Source: Ruminococcus sp. AM36-2AA (GTDB lineage Bacteria > Bacillota > Clostridia > Lachnospirales > Lachnospiraceae). Taken from it: a stretch of DNA of 39,947 nucleotides. Each line of letters opens with the position of its first letter. Position 1 is the stretch's first letter. Under the pieces are notes generated by a model. That model had not been told where the DNA came from. It made no database searches and saw only the letters and a list, made by a program, of their open reading frames with translations. Where the stretch lies: assembly GCF_003461955.1 (NCBI RefSeq), contig NZ_QTYB01000006.1, positions 1-39,947 on the forward strand, given 5' to 3'. This document shows, piece after piece, positions 1-9,353 of this stretch. A program made the translations under genes and the position numbers.

Positions 1-89
1 ATTTGCGAAGCAAATGACATCGAACGACGGAGTCGTGAGATGACCCCTGCTGGAGTAGCCTAAAAAAACAGGCGATGCAGCGAAGCTGC
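1..89. repeat. Three consecutive triloop mini-hairpins
   Basis: Three short perfect inverted repeats with three-base purine loops lie close together: ATTTGC-GAA-GCAAAT at 1-15, ACGAC-GGA-GTCGT at 24-36 and GCAGC-GAA-GCTGC at 77-89. All loops have the form GNA, a class known to fold into unusually stable mini-hairpins. The stretch may be the tail of an upstream intergenic element or of a gene cut by the window edge. Frame 1 is open from base 1 to a TAA at 61-63, only 20 codons, and the hairpin-rich composition argues against real coding. The rest of 1-316 holds a terminator and a promoter (listed separately) and no gene I can support. Confidence 0.5.
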
Positions 90-195
90 GAGCCCGTGAA
101 AAAAAGGCAAATCGGCACGCAGGTTAAAATTGATTCAAAAAAACGATTAACCATCAACAAACACATGTATGTAGTTTTGAATATACAATCATTAG

Positions 196-222
196 AAAGT
201 GGCTTAAACAGCCACTTTTTTT
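196..222 (+). terminator. Rho-independent terminator
   Basis: A 9-bp perfect stem (AAAGTGGCT at 196-204, AGCCACTTT at 210-218) with a TAAAC loop runs directly into a T tract ending at 222. It would end a transcript entering from the left of the window. Confidence 0.85.
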
Positions 223-232
223 GTGCTATAAT
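204..232 (+). promoter_or_regulatory. Probable promoter of the HAD phosphatase gene
   Basis: An extended -10 (TGC followed by TATAAT at 227-232) lies 17 bp after a weak -35 TTAAAC at 204-209. The -35 falls in the loop of the preceding terminator, so the end of one transcript and the start of the next are packed together. The predicted leader is about 75 nt. Confidence 0.5.
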
Positions 233-316
233 AAGAAATATTTTATATTAATTCATCCATTATCATCCGAAAACACTTTTTCTCTACACAGCAAAACGAA
301 AGGATCTATTTTATTT

Positions 317-1144
317 ATGAAAACATTATACGTATCAGATCTTGACGGAACTCTTTTACGAAAAAATGAAACCTTATCCACGTATACAATAAAAACAATC
401 AATACCTTAACTGCCTCAGGCATGTTATTTTCCTATGCAACAGCCCGTTCATTAAATACAGCAAAAAAAGTAACAGAAGGTCTTAACACACATTTTCCTC
501 TTATTATATACAACGGTGCATTCGTAAAAGATAATATCACAGAGGAAATCCTCATTGCCAATTATTTTGAGGAGGACGTATATGAGGTATTAAAAGATCT
601 TTTTGCACACGAAATATATCCGATCATATATTCATATCAGAATAATATCGAAAAATTTTCTTATATACCGGAAAAAGCAACAAGCGGAATGCAGGCCTTT
701 TTAAACAGCCGAAGAGGTGACAAACGCACTAATATTGTAACCGCAGAATCGGAACTGATGGATGGGAATCTTTTTTATATCACATGTATTGATAAGCCGG
801 AGAAACTGGAACCATTTTATCATAAATATAAAAATAAATATCACGTTGTTTATCAGAAAGACATCTATACAGGAGAACAATGGCTGGAGATCATGCCACA
901 AAAAGCATCCAAAGCGCAAGCTGCTTTGCAGTTAAAACAAAAACTGGAATGTGACAGATTAGTTGTTTTTGGCGATGGGAAAAACGATATTGATATGTTT
1001 GAAATTGCGGATGAAGCCTATGCAGTGGAAAATGCAGTAAGTGAACTGAAAGTTGTGGCAACCGGAATCATCGAATCTAATGAAAATGACGGGGTGGCGA
1101 AATATCTCCACAAAATACCTATTTCCAAACCCACTATTTTATGA
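317..1144 (+). CDS. HAD-superfamily phosphatase, Cof type
   Basis: A 275-residue soluble phosphatase of the Cof/YwpJ branch of the HAD superfamily, which usually acts on sugar phosphates or other small phosphorylated metabolites. Motif I is VSDLDGTLL near the N-terminus, with the nucleophile and acid Asp at residues 8 and 10. Motif IV is GDGKNDIDM near the C-terminus, and the segment between fits the C2 cap of this group. An in-frame ATG exists at 221, but the protein fold begins at MKTLYVSDLD and an AAAGGA sequence precedes 317, so I use 317. The substrate cannot be told. The stop codon lies about 40 bp before the amidohydrolase gene, so the two are probably co-transcribed. The gene is visibly richer in A/T than the following one. 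Confidence 0.85.
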   Translation: MKTLYVSDLDGTLLRKNETLSTYTIKTINTLTASGMLFSYATARSLNTAKKVTEGLNTHFPLIIYNGAFVKDNITEEILIANYFEEDVYEVLKDLFAHEIYPIIYSYQNNIEKFSYIPEKATSGMQAFLNSRRGDKRTNIVTAESELMDGNLFYITCIDKPEKLEPFYHKYKNKYHVVYQKDIYTGEQWLEIMPQKASKAQAALQLKQKLECDRLVVFGDGKNDIDMFEIADEAYAVENAVSELKVVATGIIESNENDGVAKYLHKIPISKPTIL

Positions 1145-1185
1145 TATCATATAGCTTAACCTGCGGAAAATGGAGGTTATGCAAC

Positions 1186-2496
1186 ATGAATTATATTGAA
1201 GAAAAAATCATTCAGACAATAGATGAACACAGAGACGAGATCATAGCCTTTGCGAAGGATATCCAGAGTCATCCGGAGCCGGGGTTTTATGAGGAGAGAA
1301 CAGCCGCACACGTAGCGGCTTTTTTGCGTGGTCTGGGACTTCGTGTACATGGAGGACTTGCACGCACAGGGGTCCGCGCAGAGTGGATGGAACAGGACGG
1401 ACCGAATGTTACTATTATTGGAGAACTTGATGCCATCGGATGTAAGTCGCATCCGATGGCTGATCCCGTTAACGGGACAGCACATGCATGCGGACACCAC
1501 GCACAGATTGCAGCCATGATCGGCGCAGCATTGGCACTGACCAATGAGGAGGTTCAAGCCTCTCTGTCTGGGTCCGTATCTTTTTTTGCCGTTCCGGCGG
1601 AAGAATACATTGATGCAGATAAACGTGCACGGCTCCGGAAAGAGGGAATCGGTTTTCCGGCATCCGGAAAAAGCGAGCTGATCCGGCTTGGAGAATTTGA
1701 TCATTCGGATATTATTATGACCACACATGTACACATGATGCCGGTAGAAGAAGACTTTTATCTGGGGAATGCAGCCTGCAATGGATTTTCCGCAGAGCGT
1801 GTCACAGTAAGAGGAAAAGCAGCGCACGCAGCCATTGATCCCTGGGATGGAGTAAATGCTTTGAGCATTACTTCCAGTGCGATTCAGATGATGGGACTGA
1901 TGCGGGAAACTTTCCGGGAGGAAGACCATGTGCGCCTTCATAACGTGATCCGAAAAGCCGGAGATGTGATCAATGCGGTTCCGGACGAAGCGGTGATCGA
2001 GACAAAAGTCCGTGCGGCATCCCTTGATGCGATACGCGCAACTCAGGAAAAAATGGACCGCGCTTATGACGGAGCTGCCTATGCATTTGGTGGAAAGATT
2101 GAAAGAGAACCGCTTCAGGGATATATGCCGATCCTGCACAGAGGTGCAGACAAAGTGATGGAGGAATCCGTAAAGCTTCTGGATGCGACATACCGGTGCT
2201 CAAAGCCGGCAGATTTTAACAATGCCTGTACCGATGTGGGAGATCTGACCCATCTGTTTCCTGTGCTGAATTTCACATTTGGAGGATTTGAGGGAAAACT
2301 TCACGGGGCAGATTTTCGGATCGTAGATGAAGAACTGGCTTATATCAAACCAGCCAAACTTCTGGCACTGACTACGTATCACCTTCTCTGCGATCAGGCA
2401 AAAGAAGCAAAAAAAATCTGTCGGGAATTTAAACCGGTATTTAATAAAGAAACTTATTGTCAGTATATAAGGGATAATTTCCATGAGAATGAGTAG
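1186..2496 (+). CDS. M20-family metal-dependent amidohydrolase/aminoacylase
   Basis: A 436-residue cytosolic zinc-type hydrolase of the M20D aminoacylase/carboxypeptidase group (relatives: hippurate hydrolase, N-acyl-amino-acid hydrolases, AbgA/AbgB). Visible motifs are GELDAIG (residues 79-85), the metal-binding ACGHH (101-105), PAEE (137-140) with the catalytic and metal Glu, and a downstream HGADF with a C-terminal His. The dimerisation domain sits in the middle. GGAGG nine bases before 1186 fixes this start rather than the ATG at 1141, which overlaps the stop of the HAD gene. The polyamine transporter operon starts 242 bp downstream. Cleavage of an acyl-amine or acyl-amino acid substrate linked to that transporter is possible but is inference from position only. 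Confidence 0.85.
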   Translation: MNYIEEKIIQTIDEHRDEIIAFAKDIQSHPEPGFYEERTAAHVAAFLRGLGLRVHGGLARTGVRAEWMEQDGPNVTIIGELDAIGCKSHPMADPVNGTAHACGHHAQIAAMIGAALALTNEEVQASLSGSVSFFAVPAEEYIDADKRARLRKEGIGFPASGKSELIRLGEFDHSDIIMTTHVHMMPVEEDFYLGNAACNGFSAERVTVRGKAAHAAIDPWDGVNALSITSSAIQMMGLMRETFREEDHVRLHNVIRKAGDVINAVPDEAVIETKVRAASLDAIRATQEKMDRAYDGAAYAFGGKIEREPLQGYMPILHRGADKVMEESVKLLDATYRCSKPADFNNACTDVGDLTHLFPVLNFTFGGFEGKLHGADFRIVDEELAYIKPAKLLALTTYHLLCDQAKEAKKICREFKPVFNKETYCQYIRDNFHENE

Positions 2497-2510
2497 TTAA
2501 CCGAATCGAG

Positions 2511-2610
2511 GAAGTTCCTGAGTGGGTGCAATAAGTAATCTTGCATCAAAGAAGTCCCCTGAGTGGGTGCAATAAGCAATCTTGCATCAAGAAATTTCCC
2601 TGCGGGGGAT
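2511..2610. repeat. 40-bp tandem repeat with internal stem-loops
   Basis: Two nearly identical copies sit head to tail, 2511-2550 and 2551-2590, differing by two substitutions and a one-base shift near the 5' end. A decayed third start (GAAATTTCCCTG) follows at 2591. Each copy contains GGTGCAA, nine bases, then TTGCATC, which can form a 7-bp stem with one G-T pair. The repeat fills the gap between the amidohydrolase and the first potA. No T tract follows the stems, so they are not simple terminators. An mRNA-stabilising or protein-binding role is possible. Confidence 0.75.
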
Positions 2611-2687
2611 GGATATCCGCATGCCTCATAACTCAGATATTTGTAAACGCACAGAGAGATAAGTGTTGAGACAAGTGAGGTTCATAT

Positions 2688-2717
2688 TTGAAAAAGAGAT
2701 AGAAATATCTGTGTAAT
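2688..2717 (+). promoter_or_regulatory. Probable promoter of the pot operon with palindrome in spacer
   Basis: TTGAAA (2688-2693), an 18-bp spacer and TGTAAT (2712-2717) form a plausible sigma-A promoter, giving a leader of only about 15 nt before potA at 2739. A palindrome, AGATA-GAAA-TATCT (2697-2710), occupies most of the spacer, where a bound repressor would block RNA polymerase. Confidence 0.5.
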
Positions 2718-2738
2718 AGTAAATAGAAGGAGAGTTAA

Positions 2739-3962
2739 ATGTCCGAAATTTCATTAGAACTCAAAAATATAAAAAAGAGCTTCCAGGAAGGGGAGGACGT
2801 CCTGGAAAGCATCTGTCTTACAGCAAAAAAAGGAGAATTTGTTACCTTGCTGGGGTCTTCCGGCTGTGGAAAAACCACCACACTGCGGATCATCGCAGGC
2901 CTGGAACAGCCAGATTCCGGACAGGTTTTTCTGAATGGAAAAGATGTGACATCCCTGGAACCGAACCAGCGTAATGCGAACACGGTTTTCCAGAACTATG
3001 CACTTTTTCCCCATATGAATGTTGCAGATAATATTGGTTACGGACTGAAACTGAAAAAAACATCGAAAGCGGAAATCAGCAGAAGGGTAAAAGAAATGCT
3101 GGAACTGGTTCAGCTTTCCGGATTTGAGAAGCGAAAGCCTTCAGAACTTTCCGGCGGTCAGCGTCAGCGTGTAGCCATTGCCAGAGCACTTGTGAACAAT
3201 CCGGAAGTCCTTCTTCTGGATGAACCTCTTGGGGCATTGGATCTGCAGCTGAGGCGTGCCATGCAGCATGAGCTGAAACGCCTGCAGAAGAAACTGGGGA
3301 TCACGTTTATCTATATCACTCACGACCAGGAAGAAGCTATCAATATGTCCGACACGATCGCAGTGATGAACCACGGCCGCTTTGAGCAGATCGGAACGCC
3401 GGATGAGATCTACAATCATCCGAAGACCAGCTATGTGGCAATGTTTGTGGGAAATGCAAATATCCTTACCGGTGTTGTGGAAAGCGTTGATCCAGAGAGA
3501 ACAGATGGTGCTTCTGATCAGATCACAGTAAGAACGGATGCCGGAAAAGTCAAAGTATCGATGAACAACGTTAATATTACTGCCGAACCGGATAAAGGAT
3601 ATCTGCCCCAAAAAGGAGAAAAGGTCACCATCGCAGTAAGAAGTGAAAATATCCGATTTGAGGAAAATAAAGAAAATGCACAAGAAAGCACGCAGAATTA
3701 CACACTAGAAAACACACAAAAGAGTGCACACGAATCTGCAGAAAAGAACACAGACAATAGCTGCTATGGCTTAATCGCCGAAGTTGTGGAAAAAACTTTC
3801 GCCGGCGGCCAGCTCCGTGTTGTTTTGAAAACCTCGGAAGGCCAGGAAATCGTGGCAAGTCGTTATGGCATTGATACAAACGTCAGCGTAGGAGAAAAGG
3901 TGCGCTGCTGTTTTCTTCCCACAGATGCCGTACTGGTGGACCAGGGAGGCACCAATGCGTAA
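2739..3962 (+). CDS. potA: Polyamine-type ABC transporter ATPase, first set (PotA-like)
   Basis: ATP-binding subunit of the first spermidine/putrescine-type importer, 407 residues, working on the inner membrane face with the PotB and PotC permeases that follow. Seen: Walker A GSSGCGKT (39-46), signature LSGGQRQR (137-144), Walker B LLLDE (158-162), H-loop THD near 194-196, then a C-terminal regulatory TOBE-type domain. Odd feature: residues 307-340 form a hydrophilic insert rich in Glu, Asn, Gln, Ser and Thr, absent from the second PotA here, which explains the length (usual about 350-370). A strong AGAAGGAGAG ribosome site precedes the start. The gene overlaps potB by 8 bp. Substrate class is inferred from subunit similarity; spermidine versus putrescine cannot be told. 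Confidence 0.88.
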   Translation: MSEISLELKNIKKSFQEGEDVLESICLTAKKGEFVTLLGSSGCGKTTTLRIIAGLEQPDSGQVFLNGKDVTSLEPNQRNANTVFQNYALFPHMNVADNIGYGLKLKKTSKAEISRRVKEMLELVQLSGFEKRKPSELSGGQRQRVAIARALVNNPEVLLLDEPLGALDLQLRRAMQHELKRLQKKLGITFIYITHDQEEAINMSDTIAVMNHGRFEQIGTPDEIYNHPKTSYVAMFVGNANILTGVVESVDPERTDGASDQITVRTDAGKVKVSMNNVNITAEPDKGYLPQKGEKVTIAVRSENIRFEENKENAQESTQNYTLENTQKSAHESAEKNTDNSCYGLIAEVVEKTFAGGQLRVVLKTSEGQEIVASRYGIDTNVSVGEKVRCCFLPTDAVLVDQGGTNA

Positions 3963-4809
3963 GCGTGGTGCAGGCTCCGTATGGATGATCCTGCCGCTGT
4001 ATCTTTTCACACTGATCTTCGTTGCGCTGCCCCTTCTGTATGTGATCGCACTGAGCTTTTTCACGGCAGACGGCGGCTATGGTGTGAACTGGAAATTTAC
4101 ACTGGATAACTATAAACAGATCCTGGAACCGGTATATCTACAGACTTTTACGGGATCTTTTCGCCTTGCCATTACCAGTACCCTGATCATCTGCCTGGTA
4201 GGTTACCCATTTGGGTATTTTATGGCAAAGCTTTCCGAGGGGAAAAAGAAGCTTGCCATGCTGTTTCTGATGCTGCCTTTCTGGGTGAATTCCCTGATCC
4301 GTCTGTACGGCTGGATCATCATTCTCCAGAAAAAGGGTCTTTTGAACTATCTGCTGATGAAACTTGGCATCATTCAGGAGCCTTTAAAAATCCTGTACAG
4401 CTATCCTGCCATTGTGATCGGTATGATCTATGTGTTGCTGCCGTTTATGGCTTTGTCCGTGTATTCCAGTGCGGAAAAACTGGACTGGTCACTGGTGGAG
4501 GCAGCCAGAGATCTGGGAGCCAGCAGATGGAAAGCTTTCTGGAGTGTTACCTTTAAGCTGACTTTGCCGGGACTTCTTTCCGGAGTGATCCTTACCTTTA
4601 TTCCATCTATGGGCTTGTTTTTTATTGCGGATATCCTGGGCGGAAATAAGATCGTACTGGTAGGAAGCCTGATTCAGGAGCAGATGACAAGAGGGAATAA
4701 CTGGCCTTTTGCCGCGGCACTGGCGGTGGTACTGATGATACTGACCACTCTGATGATCGTACTGTACAGGAAGATCACCAATGTGAAGGAACTGGAGGGA
4801 ATCGGATGA
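3955..4809 (+). CDS. potB: Polyamine-type ABC transporter permease, first set (PotB-like)
   Basis: A 284-residue integral membrane permease with about six hydrophobic segments. The EAA loop, [14 protein letters not shown], contacts the ATPase. The stretch [15 protein letters not shown] matches PotB-type permeases. An upstream in-frame ATG at 3925 exists, but GGAGG at 3945-3949 and the basic start MRKRGAGS point to 3955, inside the last codons of potA. The end overlaps potC by four bases (ATGA). Such tight packing indicates translational coupling and a stoichiometric complex. Confidence 0.88.
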   Translation: MRKRGAGSVWMILPLYLFTLIFVALPLLYVIALSFFTADGGYGVNWKFTLDNYKQILEPVYLQTFTGSFRLAITSTLIICLVGYPFGYFMAKLSEGKKKLAMLFLMLPFWVNSLIRLYGWIIILQKKGLLNYLLMKLGIIQEPLKILYSYPAIVIGMIYVLLPFMALSVYSSAEKLDWSLVEAARDLGASRWKAFWSVTFKLTLPGLLSGVILTFIPSMGLFFIADILGGNKIVLVGSLIQEQMTRGNNWPFAAALAVVLMILTTLMIVLYRKITNVKELEGIG

Positions 4810-5600
4810 AAAAGAATTCAAAACTTTCAGGACTGTACCTGGGAATCCTGTTTTTCCTTATGTATCTGCCCATTGGCGTGGTAGTGGTATTTTCGTTTAA
4901 TGAAGCAAGACTTCCGGTGCGTTTTACCGGATTTTCTCTGAAATGGTATCAGGAACTGTTTCAGGACAGAGATCTGATCCAGGCATTGAAAAACAGCCTG
5001 ATTCTGGCTATATCCAGTTGCGGGGTATCTGCAGTGATCGGAACGCTGGGGGCTGTAGGACTTTCCAGGATCCACTGGAAAACAAAAGGGGTGATGGAGT
5101 ACATTTCCATTCTGCCTCTGATGATCCCGGAGATCATTCTGGGAATGGTACTGATGGCATTTTTCTATATGCTGAACCTGCCATTTGGAATGCTGACACT
5201 TCTGATCGGACACACGGTTTTCTGCGTGCCCTATATTTTAATGGAAGTAAAAGCACGGCTTGTGGGAATGGACCCGTCCCTGGAAGAGGCAGCCAGAGAT
5301 CTTGGCGCCGGTTCTTTCCGGGCATTCTGGGACATTACCCTGCCTCTGATCATGCCGGCTGTCATATCCGGCTCTCTGCTGGCTTTTGCCATGTCCATGG
5401 ATGATGTGGTGATCAGCATTTTTGTGACCGGTCCGCGTGTATCCACGCTGCCGATAAAAGTTTACACACAGATGAAAACAGGCGTTACGCCGGAGATCAA
5501 TGCACTTTGTACTATGATGCTGGGAGTGATCCTCCTTGTGCTGGCCGTGTATCTGATCATGGGAAAACGCGGGAAGGGGAATAAGAGAGATGAGCAATAA
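4806..5600 (+). CDS. potC: Polyamine-type ABC transporter permease, first set (PotC-like)
   Basis: A 264-residue six-segment permease, partner of the preceding PotB. The EAA loop is [16 protein letters not shown], followed by the family sequence [17 protein letters not shown]. Length and layout are normal for PotC. The start overlaps the potB stop (ATGA) and the end overlaps the next potA by 11 bp. The first transporter set therefore has A, B and C but no binding-protein gene of its own before the second set begins. It must use one of the two binding domains encoded downstream, or one encoded elsewhere. Confidence 0.88.
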   Translation: MKKNSKLSGLYLGILFFLMYLPIGVVVVFSFNEARLPVRFTGFSLKWYQELFQDRDLIQALKNSLILAISSCGVSAVIGTLGAVGLSRIHWKTKGVMEYISILPLMIPEIILGMVLMAFFYMLNLPFGMLTLLIGHTVFCVPYILMEVKARLVGMDPSLEEAARDLGAGSFRAFWDITLPLIMPAVISGSLLAFAMSMDDVVISIFVTGPRVSTLPIKVYTQMKTGVTPEINALCTMMLGVILLVLAVYLIMGKRGKGNKRDEQ

Positions 5601-6636
5601 ACTGATCGAGTTAAAAAATCTCACAAAAAATTTTGATGACCAGCAGGTGCTCCGGGGAATCAACCTGGATATCCACGAAAACGAATTCCTTACGCTTCTG
5701 GGACCCAGCGGCTGTGGAAAAACAACAACCTTGAGGATCATCGCAGGATTTGAGGAACCAAGCGGTGGAGAGGTGCTGTTTAACGGCATTGAGATCTCCA
5801 AGCTTCCTCCATATAAAAGGGAGATCAATACGGTATTCCAGAAATATGCGCTGTTTCCACATCTTAATGTTATGGATAATATCGGTTTCGGCCTGAATCT
5901 GAAAAAAGTAGATAAAACTGTCATTGAGCAGAAAGTCAAAAGAATGCTGAAGATGGTAGGTCTGGAAGGTTTCGAAAAAAGAGACGTCACCCTTCTTTCC
6001 GGCGGTCAGCAGCAGCGAGTTGCCATTGCCAGAGCTCTTGTCAATGAGCCGAAAGTCCTTCTTCTGGATGAGCCTCTTGGAGCTCTGGATGCCAAGATCC
6101 GTAAACAGATGCAGATCGAGCTGAAAAAGATCCAGCGAGAAGTAGGAATCACTTTCATTTATGTTACCCATGACCAGGAAGAGGCTCTCTCCATGTCCGA
6201 TACCGTAGTTGTTATGAACAACGGTGAGATCCAGCAGATCGGAAGCCCGACAGACATCTACAATGAGCCGGAAAACCGTTTTGTGGCAGGTTTTATCGGA
6301 GAATCCAATATTATAGAAGGAACGATGATCAAAGATTTCCTGGTAGAGTTTGATGGTTTCCAGTTTGAATGTGTGGATAAGGGATTTGAGGACAACGAAG
6401 CCATTGAGGTAGTTCTCCGTCCGGAGGATCTGGATATTGTGGAACCGGATCAGGCCAAGATCAGAGGAACTGTACGGAACATTACGTTCAAAGGTGTTCA
6501 TTATGAGATCCTGATCGAGACGGAGCTTCGCACATACATGGTGCACACTACCGATTATGCGGAAGTGGGACGAGAAGTAGGACTGAAGTTTGGTCCTGAG
6601 GATATCCATGTTATGTGCAGAATGGGAGGATACTAA
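5590..6636 (+). CDS. potA: Polyamine-type ABC transporter ATPase, second set (PotA-like)
   Basis: ATPase of the second transporter set, 348 residues, the usual PotA length. Walker A is GPSGCGKT (38-45), the signature LSGGQQQR (136-143), Walker B LLLDEP ending about residue 162, followed by THDQEEA. A compact TOBE domain (about 230-348) lacks the polar insert of the first PotA. It starts inside the end of potC and its stop shares one base with the following potB start (TAATG). The two PotA copies are clearly related but differ throughout, so the duplication is old or the two sets have separate origins. Confidence 0.88.
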   Translation: MSNKLIELKNLTKNFDDQQVLRGINLDIHENEFLTLLGPSGCGKTTTLRIIAGFEEPSGGEVLFNGIEISKLPPYKREINTVFQKYALFPHLNVMDNIGFGLNLKKVDKTVIEQKVKRMLKMVGLEGFEKRDVTLLSGGQQQRVAIARALVNEPKVLLLDEPLGALDAKIRKQMQIELKKIQREVGITFIYVTHDQEEALSMSDTVVVMNNGEIQQIGSPTDIYNEPENRFVAGFIGESNIIEGTMIKDFLVEFDGFQFECVDKGFEDNEAIEVVLRPEDLDIVEPDQAKIRGTVRNITFKGVHYEILIETELRTYMVHTTDYAEVGREVGLKFGPEDIHVMCRMGGY

Positions 6637-7454
6637 TGAAACAGTTCAAACATCTGATCAAGCCGTACATCATCTGGGCTTCGATCCTGATCGTGGTACC
6701 GCTGATCCTGATCGTACTTTATGCATTTACCTCAGATGGAAATGAAGTTCTGACTTTACATTTTACATGGGCGAATTTTGCAAAATTCCTGGAAACTACT
6801 TATTTAAGTGTTATTTTGAAATCTTTTCGCCTGGGTATCCTGACCACATTGATCTGTCTTGTGTGCGGATATCCGCTGGCATATATTATTTCCAAATACT
6901 CCGAGAAGGTGCAGAGTTTTCTCATCCTTATGGTTACGATCCCCATGTGGATCAACATGCTCCTTCGTACTTATGCATGGATGAATATTCTTTCAGACAA
7001 TGGTCTGGTGAACAACCTTCTGAAAATGCTGGGAATTTCACCGATCACCATGATGTATACAGATTTTTCGGTTATTGTGGGCCTTGTCTGTAACTTCATG
7101 CCGTTTATGATCATTCCGATCCATACTTCTTTAAGTAAAATGGATAAATCACTGATCGAGGCGGCCAATGACCTTGGGGCCAATCCATTCCAGACCTTCT
7201 GGAAAGTCACCTGGAAGCTTTCCATGCCAGGTGTGGTCAATGGTGTTATGATGGTATTCCTTCTGTCCATCTCAACTTTCGTTATTCCGAAGCTTCTTGG
7301 CGGCGGTCAGTACATGCTGATCGGTAACCTGATCGAGTCACAGTTTATTTCCGTAGGTGACTGGAACTTTGGAAGTGCCATCTCTCTGATCCTGGCAGTG
7401 ATCATCCTGATCTTTATGAGCCTGATGAAGAAGATGGACACCCAGGACGATTAA
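6636..7454 (+). CDS. potB: Polyamine-type ABC transporter permease, second set (PotB-like)
   Basis: A 272-residue permease with about six membrane segments. The EAA loop is EAANDLGANPFQTFWK, and MWINMLLRTYAWM is typical of PotB. The start at 6636 is coupled to the preceding stop through TAATG. A possible ATG at 6615 lies within the potA coding end and lacks a better ribosome site. Twelve bases separate it from the potC/potD fusion gene, with AAAGGAGG placed in the gap. Confidence 0.88.
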   Translation: MKQFKHLIKPYIIWASILIVVPLILIVLYAFTSDGNEVLTLHFTWANFAKFLETTYLSVILKSFRLGILTTLICLVCGYPLAYIISKYSEKVQSFLILMVTIPMWINMLLRTYAWMNILSDNGLVNNLLKMLGISPITMMYTDFSVIVGLVCNFMPFMIIPIHTSLSKMDKSLIEAANDLGANPFQTFWKVTWKLSMPGVVNGVMMVFLLSISTFVIPKLLGGGQYMLIGNLIESQFISVGDWNFGSAISLILAVIILIFMSLMKKMDTQDD

Positions 7455-7466
7455 AGGAGGCAGGAG

Positions 7467-9320
7467 ATGAAAAGAAAAAATACCATATTTTCAAAATTAT
7501 ATGTAGTGCTGTGTCTGGCATTTTTTTACCTGCCGATCCTTGTGACTATGATTTTTTCCTTTAACTCATCCAAGTCTCTGACCAGATTCACAGGATTTTC
7601 CCTGCGCTGGTACGGAGAGCTGATAAACAACATGGAGATCAGCAAGGCAGTTTATGTTTCTGTCACAGTGGCAATCCTGGCAACAATTATTTCCACAGTG
7701 CTGGGAACTATTACAGCCATCGGCCTTTCCAAATCCAGAAAAGTACTGAAGGAACTGGTACTTACCATCAATAACTTTCCGATCCTGAACCCGGAGATCG
7801 TAACAGCTATCGGTCTGATGCTTCTGTTTTCTTCTCTGGGAATGACGAAAGGTTATCTGACCATGCTGCTGGCACATATCGCGTTCTGTACGCCTTATGT
7901 AATTACCAGTGTATATCCGAAGGTGCGAAACCTGGACCCTAACCTGGCCAATGCGGCGATGGATCTTGGTGCAACGCCATATCAGGCCCTTACAAAAGTT
8001 ATCGTGCCTATGATCAAAGAGGGAATTTTTGCGGGAGCGCTTCTGGCATTTACCATGTCCTTTGACGATTTCGTAATTTCCTATTTTGTTTCCGGAAATG
8101 GAGTAAAAAATATCTCCATCGTTGTATATAATATGACGAAGCGTATCAATCCGACCATCAACGCACTGTCAACGCTCGTGATCGTGGTGATCGTACTGGT
8201 ATTGCTGTTTGCAAATCTGATACTGCCGAAGCTTCAGGATTCTACAGTAAAGAAGATGAATCCGAGAACAAGAAAGATCGTGGCAGCAGTTACGGCTGTG
8301 ATTCTGGTGGCCGTTTTTGGAAAATGGACGCTTGTAAGCCAGGGAAGCCATGTACTTCGTGTATATAATGCCGGTGAATATATGGATCTGAACCTGATCG
8401 ACAAATTTGAAAAACAGTACAACTGTACCATTGTCTATGAGACGTTTGAGTCCAACGAGATGATGTATACAAAACTTGCCAGCGGTGAGACCTACGATGT
8501 TCTGGTACCGTCCGATTATATGATCGAGAGGCTGATCAAGGAAGAATACCTTCAGTCTATTGACTGGAAAAAGATTCCAAATAAGAAGAATCTTCTCCCT
8601 GAAGTACAGAACAAGGACTATGATCCGGGAAACCGCTATTCCTGTCCGTATTTCTGGGGAACCGTGGGAATCCTTTACAATAAGAATGTAGTATCACAGG
8701 AAGATCTGGATAGAGAGGGCTGGAATGTTCTTACCGATGAGAAATATAAAGGAAATCTTTACATGTACGATTCCGAACGAGATTCCTTTATGATCGCCCT
8801 GAAAGCACTTGGATACTCCATGAATACCACAGATCTGGGTGAGATTCAGGAAGCTTATGAATGGCTGATCAACCAGCGTGATACCATGGATCCGATCTAT
8901 GCAGGAGATGATGTGATCGATAATATGATCTCCGGAAACAAAGCAATGGCAGTGGTTTATTCCGGTGACGCTTCTTATATCATCAGTGAGAATCCGGATC
9001 TTGATTATTACACTCCAAAGCAGGGAACCAATACCTGGTATGATGCGATGGTCATCACCAAGGACTGTAATGAGGTAGATCTGGCTCATGAGTTCATCAA
9101 TTTTATGCTGGATGATGAAAATGCTCTTTCCAATACCGAAGAAGTAGGATATACTTCTACTGTAAAGAGTGCGTTCGAGGAGATGAAAAACGGAACTTAT
9201 GAGGGAATTGATTCTTATATTCCGCAGATCGATAATCCCAAGAATGAAATCTTCGGATACCAGAAGCCAAAGATCAAGCAGAAATTTGCAGAGCTCTGGA
9301 CCAAGGTAAAAGCAAAATAA
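7467..9320 (+). CDS. potCD: PotC permease fused to PotD binding protein
   Basis: A 617-residue fusion. Residues 1 to about 260 are a complete PotC permease (EAA-type loop NAAMDLGATPYQALTK, then FTMSFDDFVISYF). A basic linker and a seventh membrane segment (about 270-290) follow, which would place the C-terminus outside. Residues about 296-617 are a PotD-like binding domain beginning HVLRVYNAGEYM. Against E. coli PotD recalled from memory, the ligand-contacting Trp and Asp of FWMDS align with TWYDA (Trp524, Asp526), and the Glu of NWTEY aligns with the Glu of NAGEY, so polyamine-type binding looks plausible. Such fusions are known in Firmicutes. Tethering guarantees one binding domain per transporter. 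Confidence 0.9.
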   Translation: MKRKNTIFSKLYVVLCLAFFYLPILVTMIFSFNSSKSLTRFTGFSLRWYGELINNMEISKAVYVSVTVAILATIISTVLGTITAIGLSKSRKVLKELVLTINNFPILNPEIVTAIGLMLLFSSLGMTKGYLTMLLAHIAFCTPYVITSVYPKVRNLDPNLANAAMDLGATPYQALTKVIVPMIKEGIFAGALLAFTMSFDDFVISYFVSGNGVKNISIVVYNMTKRINPTINALSTLVIVVIVLVLLFANLILPKLQDSTVKKMNPRTRKIVAAVTAVILVAVFGKWTLVSQGSHVLRVYNAGEYMDLNLIDKFEKQYNCTIVYETFESNEMMYTKLASGETYDVLVPSDYMIERLIKEEYLQSIDWKKIPNKKNLLPEVQNKDYDPGNRYSCPYFWGTVGILYNKNVVSQEDLDREGWNVLTDEKYKGNLYMYDSERDSFMIALKALGYSMNTTDLGEIQEAYEWLINQRDTMDPIYAGDDVIDNMISGNKAMAVVYSGDASYIISENPDLDYYTPKQGTNTWYDAMVITKDCNEVDLAHEFINFMLDDENALSNTEEVGYTSTVKSAFEEMKNGTYEGIDSYIPQIDNPKNEIFGYQKPKIKQKFAELWTKVKAK

Positions 9321-9353
9321 CAAGACGTCAGAGAGAGACATGAAGGAGGTTCT

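Noticed and set aside
1..63. A 20-codon open frame at the left edge as the end of a protein gene
   Set aside because: It is made mostly of the mini-hairpins and has no recognisable protein sequence; the left context is missing.
5611..6609. A 332-codon open frame antisense to the second potA
   Set aside because: Shadow of a canonical ABC ATPase; no independent ribosome site or family match.
2739..7454. A recent duplication of the potABC genes
   Set aside because: The paired proteins differ throughout, one PotA has an extra insert and only one PotC is fused, so a recent copy event is not supported.
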